The notes below the pieces were generated by a model. The model was not told the origin of the DNA and did not search any database. It saw only the letters and a program-made list of their open reading frames with translations. The position numbers were made by a program, and so were the translations under genes. Below, piece after piece: positions 46,890 through 51,576 of a stretch of 51,576 bases of DNA. Numbering within the stretch: position 1 is the stretch's first letter; every line of letters starts with the position of its first letter. The stretch spans positions 1 through 51,576 of the IMG/VR virus record IMGVR_UViG_3300028590_000023; one strand, given 5' to 3'. The stretch comes from a virus.

Positions 46890-47092
46890 TCTTCATCTTG
46901 GTACTTCTTTATCTCTCGGTTCATACAGGTCTCAACTGTTTCAGAACACGCTTTATAGAGTTGGATCTTGCATTTACGAACGTCATCACCTGACTCTATC
47001 TCTGCGGTTTCTGTCATAGACACTACCGAAGGGTGGAATTGTTGAATCTGTACGGTACGGCTTACTGTTACGCTTATGGTCTTGGTCTTCAT
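46886..47092 (-). CDS. Hypothetical protein, 68 aa
   Basis: Small protein with an N-terminal beta part (TKTISVTVSRTVQIQQFHPS) and a C-terminal helix holding three Cys (KCKIQLYKACSETVETCMNR). No obvious ribosome-binding site; AT-rich TAAAGTAAATAT precedes the ATG. It starts 5 bases after the nuclease gene ends and overlaps the next gene. Confidence 0.5.
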   Translation of the reverse strand: MKTKTISVTVSRTVQIQQFHPSVVSMTETAEIESGDDVRKCKIQLYKACSETVETCMNREIKKYQDEE

Positions 47093-47096
47093 ATAT

Positions 47097-47945
47097 TTAC
47101 TTTAGCCTGCTAAGTGGTAAGTGGTTTTTCTGGCTGCCTGTCTTGTAGGCACGAGCTAATTGCTTCTTGAGTGACGTAGGGGACTTGCAGACCCTACAGT
47201 ATGCACTGTTACATCGTCCATATTTAGCTAAGTCTAATACCTCCTCTTCAGTCTGTGCGGTCAAAACTCTTTGGTGCCTTTTCTTGTAACGTTCGGTCCG
47301 GGCCTCTATGGCCTTGAAATCTGAGGTCCGCAGTGTCATGTACCAGATCACAGGTGCTTCCCACGTAGGGTTGTCTCGACGAATGAACATCAAGACTACA
47401 CCTTTGACCTTAATACCATATTGACGCCACAGCATAAGCGCATAGGTTTCTACTTGCTCTGTATAAGCTACCCCAGGATTTGTCCTCTTCCTGGGCGCTG
47501 ATTTTACCGATGTGGTCTTGAAATCAACTATCCAATAATTCCCTTCATTATCCCTATAAATGGCATCGATATGACCCTTTACCCCTTTGTGGTTAATCTC
47601 CACTTCATGGTACTTCATGGGCATATCGCAGCACTCGTTTTTCATTGAGCACTTGCGTTTCTTGCCACATATTTTGCATTCCCAGTTAGCCAGGAACTTA
47701 CCACTGGTTCCCAGATATTTCTGCAAAACTTCGTGGACAGTAGTTCCCACTGATGTGTAGAATGAACCATTGAGATCCATTACCTGGGCTAATCCCATTG
47801 TCGCATGTTTAATGAAGAAAGCAGGCGGACAGAAAGGTAATTGGGAAGGCCTGAGGTACTTTAATCGGCTAGGGTCTCCTTTAGTAACCGTATATACCTC
47901 TGTGCAAGATTTGTAGAGCTTGGTCAGTTCCTGTTCTATACCCAT
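47097..47945 (-). CDS. PD-(D/E)xK nuclease, RecB/Cas4-like, with Fe-S and zinc-type cysteines
   Basis: A 282-residue nuclease of the RecB/Cas4 group. Catalytic residues in order: His71 in GTTVHEVLQKYLG, Asp127 in GVKGHIDAIY, Asp141-x-Lys143 in WIVDFKTTSVKS, then QVETYALMLW (QxxxY motif). Cys39 (SQLPFCPPAFF) plus three late cysteines (RCNSAYCRVC) match the four Fe-S ligands of Cas4/AddB. An additional cluster CKIC ... KCSMKNECC (about 90-106) is inserted before the catalytic strands and may be a zinc finger. It probably resects DNA ends in recombination with the SbcC-like protein, which is inference. Confidence 0.8.
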   Translation of the reverse strand: MGIEQELTKLYKSCTEVYTVTKGDPSRLKYLRPSQLPFCPPAFFIKHATMGLAQVMDLNGSFYTSVGTTVHEVLQKYLGTSGKFLANWECKICGKKRKCSMKNECCDMPMKYHEVEINHKGVKGHIDAIYRDNEGNYWIVDFKTTSVKSAPRKRTNPGVAYTEQVETYALMLWRQYGIKVKGVVLMFIRRDNPTWEAPVIWYMTLRTSDFKAIEARTERYKKRHQRVLTAQTEEEVLDLAKYGRCNSAYCRVCKSPTSLKKQLARAYKTGSQKNHLPLSRLK

Positions 47946-47948
47946 GAC

Positions 47949-47960
47949 AAATTTTATTGC
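47949..47960 (+). promoter_or_regulatory. Candidate phage promoter for the tail-fibre gene
   Basis: AAATTTTATTGC sits in the 33-base gap between the minus-strand nuclease gene and the plus-strand fibre gene, with GTGGAGGAACT ahead of the fibre ATG. As the fibre gene is isolated in the opposite orientation, it must have its own promoter here; this supports the motif. Confidence 0.6.
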
Positions 47961-47978
47961 AGTTTATGTGGAGGAACT

Positions 47979-50318
47979 ATGATTATCCAGATCACAGATT
48001 ATGGACACACCATAATCGAATCAAACGTCGGCCCTATAGTGCTCGACGTGTACAAACTTGGATCTGACTACAATTACGTACCACAGCCTACAGACACCGA
48101 CATCCACGGTACTGAAGTATTCTCCGGGGGAGTTAGTGTACCTGACGCTGTGAATGCCAACGTGGTTCGGTATTCCATGTATTTACAGTACAACCTAGGC
48201 CCCTTTGACTTTGGGGAAATAGGTATCTACTACCAAGGTCAGTTGTTTGCTCTGGGTGCAGCAAACGCCCTGATAGAGAAATTGGCACCTACGTCTAGCT
48301 CGGTTGGCAACAGTATAAGAATCGATGTTTACCTCAGCGTTACGGGTACCAACTACAATATGTGGCTGGACTACGCTGAGTCGGACAACAGGTTCAAGAT
48401 GGCTACGTTGCATAGCCCTGACCAGTTGCCACCTAGCCATGCTGCGGTACCCAACGCTTACATCATCCAGGGTGCTGATAGCTCTCAAGGCCCCTGCTTG
48501 GCCTTCACTGACAGAAATGGCTTGTGGAGCTTCGACGCTTACCAATATGCCACGATCGTTACGGGTACCATTACTGCGGTAACCAGTACGTCAGTTGATT
48601 TGTCGATCACGCATTACTCACCGAAGATGAATCCCTCTTACTTCGGTGAAGTGGTATTGGAATTCATTACAGGCGAACTGTTCTCCATATGCCGCTACGT
48701 AAAGACAGCGGTTGTCGCAGGTAATACAGTAACCCTGGTGTTCGACACGCCACTGATGATCTTGCCAGAGGTTGGCGATAAGTTCGTGACCTTCAATAGG
48801 ACCCAATCATCGACTACAATACCTAACATACCACAAGCTACGGCTACCGTATTGGGCGGCATTAAAATAGGGCCGGGCTTGACCATTGCCCCGGACGGTG
48901 TTGTTAGTGTTGATCCTCTGGCATTGAGCTTGGTTACGTCTGTCAATGGTCAGATTGGTGACGTGACTATCAACGCGGGTAATCTGCCTGATCTGGCAGC
49001 CGTTGGCATAACTAATGACTACAACAGCCTGAACAACAAACCTACACCTTATTCGTTGCCTGCAATGACTACGGTGACCCGGGGTGGTGCAAGACTTCCC
49101 TTGAACGGTAACCTGATAACTACCGGAGGCGATGTTCTTGACCTGGGATTCGCACCTGTCAAGAGTGTTAATAGCCAGTTGCCCGACGTTGATGGCAATG
49201 TCAATGTGGTTGCCTTAGTAGAGGGCTTAATTGACCCAACAGAGATACCGAACGGGGCTAATCTGGATACCTATACAGATAATGGTCTGTTCTTTGTTGT
49301 GGTAGCCAATGCAACATCTCTTACCAACGCACCTTCGGGAACCACAGGTGCTGCTACGCTAGAAGTGGTGCCCTTGTCGACCAATAACACAGGTGAAGTA
49401 GTTCAGCGGTGGACTACGGCGACCAAGCAGTGGTGGCGCAAACTTACCTCGGGTGTGTGGCAGTCTTGGGTAGAAGTAGGTACCGGTTCTATTCAGATAG
49501 CTACCTCTACAGTATTGGGTGTCGTTAAGATAGGTTCTGGCTTGACCATCGATGGCTCAGGACTTCTGACAATCAATCCACCCACTCTGCCGATTGCTAC
49601 GAGCTCCATACTAGGTGCCATACGGGTTGGCACAGGATTAGCCATCAATAGCGGTACCGGTGTTCTATCAGTGGATCCCGCTAACATAGCGGTTGCCACA
49701 ACTTCTACACTGGGCGTCGTTAAGATCGGTTCAGGATTGGCCATCACATCAGATGGTACACTAAGCTCTACCGGCAATAACATCGCTACGGTATCTACTG
49801 TGGGTGTCGTCAAAGTAGGTGTAGGACTCTCCGTTGACATAACAGGTAACCTTACGTCGAATCTCCGAACCGTTAACGGTATTAGTCCAGATGCTGGCGG
49901 TAATGTCGTGGTCTCCGCGGGCGGCGATAAGCTTGATCGAGTTAATGGTACAGCTACGGGCCTGTTCTTGGCCTTCTTGGAAGGCGGAAATGCGTCCACA
50001 ACGTTTAACCTTAATGTTGATGCAGCCAACGTTCAACACTTTACGGTAACCTCCGGTGCTACCATGACCTGGAGTTTCAGTGGGTGGCCTGCAAGTACAT
50101 ATGCAGAGCTTCAAGTAGAGCTTACCAACGGTGGGCTACGTCTGCATACGTTCCCAGGTGCAGTGCAATGGGTTAATCCTGACGGTAGCACCACAACGTC
50201 GTTCGCTACCTTCATGAGTAACCTGCGGGGAGCTACTAACTTCCAAGCAGCCGGCACAGACTTCGTTATTTTCTGGTCTCGGGACGCGGGCTCCATTATC
50301 TACGCTAGGGTGCTCTAA
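47979..50318 (+). CDS. Tail fibre / receptor-binding protein, 779 aa
   Basis: The N-terminal 130 residues (MIIQITDYGHTIIESNVGPI; YLQYNLGPFDFGEIGIYYQG) are like the virion-attachment part of tail-collar fibres. The middle and C-terminal parts hold five copies of a fibre repeat of the form 'A-T-x-S-x-L-G-V-V-K-I-G-S-G-L-x-I'. Near residue 410 a pyocin-knob-like segment (DNGLFFVVVANATSLTNAP; VVQRWTTATKQWWRKLTSGV) is found. The end is beta with Trp-rich strands. It should form a trimeric fibre for host recognition. It lies in the replication block in opposite orientation with its own promoter, and its last 14 bases overlap the convergent exonuclease gene. Confidence 0.85.
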   Translation: MIIQITDYGHTIIESNVGPIVLDVYKLGSDYNYVPQPTDTDIHGTEVFSGGVSVPDAVNANVVRYSMYLQYNLGPFDFGEIGIYYQGQLFALGAANALIEKLAPTSSSVGNSIRIDVYLSVTGTNYNMWLDYAESDNRFKMATLHSPDQLPPSHAAVPNAYIIQGADSSQGPCLAFTDRNGLWSFDAYQYATIVTGTITAVTSTSVDLSITHYSPKMNPSYFGEVVLEFITGELFSICRYVKTAVVAGNTVTLVFDTPLMILPEVGDKFVTFNRTQSSTTIPNIPQATATVLGGIKIGPGLTIAPDGVVSVDPLALSLVTSVNGQIGDVTINAGNLPDLAAVGITNDYNSLNNKPTPYSLPAMTTVTRGGARLPLNGNLITTGGDVLDLGFAPVKSVNSQLPDVDGNVNVVALVEGLIDPTEIPNGANLDTYTDNGLFFVVVANATSLTNAPSGTTGAATLEVVPLSTNNTGEVVQRWTTATKQWWRKLTSGVWQSWVEVGTGSIQIATSTVLGVVKIGSGLTIDGSGLLTINPPTLPIATSSILGAIRVGTGLAINSGTGVLSVDPANIAVATTSTLGVVKIGSGLAITSDGTLSSTGNNIATVSTVGVVKVGVGLSVDITGNLTSNLRTVNGISPDAGGNVVVSAGGDKLDRVNGTATGLFLAFLEGGNASTTFNLNVDAANVQHFTVTSGATMTWSFSGWPASTYAELQVELTNGGLRLHTFPGAVQWVNPDGSTTTSFATFMSNLRGATNFQAAGTDFVIFWSRDAGSIIYARVL
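49494..49850 (+). repeat. Fibre repeat array (protein level)
   Basis: Four consecutive copies of a fibre repeat (I/V-A-T-x-[ST]-x-[LV]-G-V-V-K-[IV]-G-x-G-L-x-I), starting near 49494, 49590, 49690 and 49785; a fifth, diverged copy lies at about 48831. The coding DNA is similar but not identical, so the array could still recombine to change fibre length. Confidence 0.75.
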
Positions 50319-51162
50319 AAAGCCCTCTAGACTTTGGATATAGGAAGTCCTGATAAGCATACCAGTATTTTGGCATGTTTGTTTTCTTAAGCTTAGGGAC
50401 CACAAGTTCTTGAAGCTCAGGCAGCTCTAGATTGGATACCAACTCTACGAGCTGCCTGTTTATATGTAGATCGACGTGGTGTGTCTTTAGCCACAGCTTT
50501 TCTTCTCGGGTTCCATTAGCGTACCAATTCTTGATCGACCCCCAGGTCTTAAGTATTTTCTTAGCCTCACTTGGTGTCTTATACTGAGGTATGTTGTCTG
50601 TGGGATCACCTATCAGCGTTTGAAACGCTACCATCTGTGAGCACTTAACACCCTTCTTGGCTTCTGCTGTGGCCACCTCGATGTATTCAGGCGGGTCCAA
50701 TGCAGAATCATAAATAGAGACCCTGGGGCCCAGTACTTGGTAAGTGTCTTTATCCCGGCAGCCAAGTATAACTTTAGCCTTCCCCCTCCCGAATTGTTTA
50801 GCCACCGAGGCTAGAACATCGTCGGCTTCATACTTCTTTGGCTGTATCCACGCAATCCCTGCGCTTTCTAGATACCGCTGTACAGCAGGCAAGTATGAAT
50901 AAATTTCCTTACTGCTATCCTCAGTATCCCCGCCTTCAGTATTCTTGTGACGTGTGCCCTTATATTCCTTATATACCTTATACCTGAACACGGAAGGACC
51001 GTCAAAGCCAACCAACAAATGGGTAGCCTTCACTGCACAAGCGTCCTTCATGATCATGCTTAGGAATGCATAGGGCAAAGCTTCTTCAATAGAACGGCTA
51101 GTCTTCAGCGTGAACCACCGTCTGTGAAGGTACCAGTTACCATCAATGGCGAGTATTTTCAT
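50305..51162 (-). CDS. 5'-3' exonuclease / flap endonuclease (T4 RNase H-like)
   Basis: A 285-residue PIN/FEN-type nuclease that removes RNA primers and flaps. Motifs: MKILAIDGNWYLHRRW (Asp7), VGFDGPSVFRYKVYKEYKGT (catalytic Asp and the basic arch), YEADDVLASVA (the D-D pair), GCRDKDTYQVLG (D-x-D), and LIGDPTDNIPQYKTP (H3TH start, binding duplex DNA). Length is typical. The ATG overlaps the stop of the preceding gene, and its 3' end overlaps the fibre gene on the other strand. Confidence 0.9.
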   Translation of the reverse strand: MKILAIDGNWYLHRRWFTLKTSRSIEEALPYAFLSMIMKDACAVKATHLLVGFDGPSVFRYKVYKEYKGTRHKNTEGGDTEDSSKEIYSYLPAVQRYLESAGIAWIQPKKYEADDVLASVAKQFGRGKAKVILGCRDKDTYQVLGPRVSIYDSALDPPEYIEVATAEAKKGVKCSQMVAFQTLIGDPTDNIPQYKTPSEAKKILKTWGSIKNWYANGTREEKLWLKTHHVDLHINRQLVELVSNLELPELQELVVPKLKKTNMPKYWYAYQDFLYPKSRGLFRAP

Positions 51163-51437
51163 TGTAGGGTTATAGAGTAAGGTTGGTCCTTCGCATCGAT
51201 CCTCAACATGTATTGAGAACCCTCTAAGCTGTCAACGACCGTATCTGTTTCTGGATCATAATAAGAAACGGAGAAGTAGGGCCCATAGCGCTTGACCGCC
51301 TCGTTGATCCGCGGCAAATACTCAGCATCGAGCTCCAGACTAGATGCCAATAAATCGATGTAGCACATGACCAAACGACCATTGTTTGGTGCGTTCAGCA
51401 GTGCTCGTGCAGTCATTATTATACCTGCATATATCAT
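51159..51437 (-). CDS. Hypothetical protein, 92 aa
   Basis: The ATG at 51437 is fixed by TAAGGAGGCTTT. The product has an N-terminal hydrophobic stretch (MIYAGIIMTARALLNAP), helical middle (YIDLLASSLELDAEYLPRIN) and a beta end. Function unknown. It is the first gene of this minus-strand unit and is preceded by an AT-rich promoter-like stretch. Confidence 0.6.
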   Translation of the reverse strand: MIYAGIIMTARALLNAPNNGRLVMCYIDLLASSLELDAEYLPRINEAVKRYGPYFSVSYYDPETDTVVDSLEGSQYMLRIDAKDQPYSITLQ

Positions 51438-51462
51438 AAAGCCTCCTTATAGGCTTATATTT

Positions 51463-51475
51463 ACTATTTAAAATT
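51463..51475 (-). promoter_or_regulatory. Candidate promoter for the minus-strand unit
   Basis: Read on the minus strand, TAATTTTAAATAG followed by TAAATATAAG lies between the divergent genes, about 25 bases upstream of the gene at 51437. It is related to the AATTTTAT core but less exact. Divergent to the site at 51481. Confidence 0.35.
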
Positions 51476-51480
51476 AGTCC

Positions 51481-51492
51481 AAATTTTATCGC
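51481..51492 (+). promoter_or_regulatory. Candidate phage promoter, AATTTTATCGC
   Basis: AAATTTTATCGC precedes the partial plus-strand gene at 51513 and is followed by a GAGGGCACCAGAG ribosome-binding region. Same core as at 6443 and 47949. Confidence 0.5.
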
Positions 51493-51512
51493 ATAACTTG
51501 AGGGCACCAGAG

Positions 51513-51576
51513 ATGGACTACAACTTCAACGATCCCTTTGGTTACGCATGGACAGAATATGCGTTCACCATATTAT
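51513..51576 (+). CDS. Start of a plus-strand gene cut by the window end
   Basis: An ATG at 51513 opens a frame without stop to the window edge: MDYNFNDPFGYAWTEYAFTI and on. The sequence is rich in aromatics. It lies directly behind a promoter-like site, so another plus-strand gene (perhaps a fibre or accessory virion protein) begins here. Identity unknown. Confidence 0.45.
   Translation, partial: MDYNFNDPFGYAWTEYAFTIL

Noticed and set aside
1-51576. tRNA genes, CRISPR arrays, insertion sequences
   Set aside because: No cloverleaf with a TTCRA-type arm, no regularly spaced direct repeats and no transposase motifs were noticed by eye; a covariance-model scan could still find a divergent tRNA.

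Overview
This window is part of the genome of a large tailed bacteriophage with a contractile tail (a myovirus). The evidence is a tail sheath, a tail tube, a prohead protease, an acidic scaffold-like protein and a major capsid protein on the plus strand. A T4-like replication and recombination set lies on the minus strand: DnaB-type helicase, UvsW-like helicase, sliding clamp, clamp loader, Rad50/SbcC-like ATPase, RecB/Cas4-like nuclease and 5'-3' exonuclease. No terminase, portal, DNA polymerase or lysin is recognisable, so the genome must extend well beyond the window. The host cannot be read from the sequence. A fibre with a pyocin-knob-like segment hints at a Gram-negative host, which is inference.

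Layout. 1-6363 (+) holds tightly packed small accessory genes: Cys-rich and zinc-ribbon proteins, a NUDIX hydrolase, a DHH phosphoesterase, a DUF1353-like protein and an orphan antitoxin-like HTH regulator. It ends in a strong terminator at 6394-6430, followed directly by a promoter-like site. 6471-10805 (+) carries three large, probably virion-structural genes with one small gene between the second and third. 10836-16312 (+) is an accessory island of small genes. 16315-17381 is a short link, ending in another terminator and promoter pair. 17464-21978 encodes a 1504-residue SNF2-type helicase. 21994-30422 (+) holds the head and tail-sheath genes in the order protease, scaffold, probable decoration protein, major capsid protein, neck-like proteins, sheath. 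30470-34235 (+) holds the tail tube and a second island of small genes, with one gene on the opposite strand. 34218-47945 (-) is the replication block, with an Ig-like structural gene inside it. 47979-50318 (+) is a tail-fibre gene placed against the direction of that block, and 50305-51437 (-) resumes replication genes.

The most striking feature is a short protein signature near the N-terminus of at least 16 otherwise dissimilar proteins: [LIV]-x-[AS]-[AGSV]-x-R-[LI]-x, usually followed by A, for example LNAATRLQA. A further copy lies at the C-terminus of a 51-residue zinc-ribbon protein. Carriers include two ADP-ribosyltransferase-like proteins, two GNAT-like acetyltransferases, a SprT-like metallopeptidase, a NUDIX hydrolase, a DUF3175-like protein, a three-member paralogous family and several helical or unknown proteins. 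They sit among virion genes. Phage T4 uses an N-terminal capsid targeting sequence to load internal proteins, including the ADP-ribosyltransferase Alt, which are then injected. By analogy I propose that this signature marks a cargo of packaged and injected effectors. That is inference: no virion data are available here. The giant SNF2 helicase in the virion region, which recalls the P1 DarB injected defence protein, would fit the same early-takeover logic without carrying the tag.

A recurrent AT-rich site with core AATTTTAT, often followed by a GC dinucleotide, precedes several plus-strand units (6443, 17431, 23848, 25219, 47949, 51481, and a variant at 1786). It is a candidate phage-specific promoter. 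No gene-free stretch longer than about 90 bases was found, and I saw no tRNA, CRISPR array or insertion sequence.
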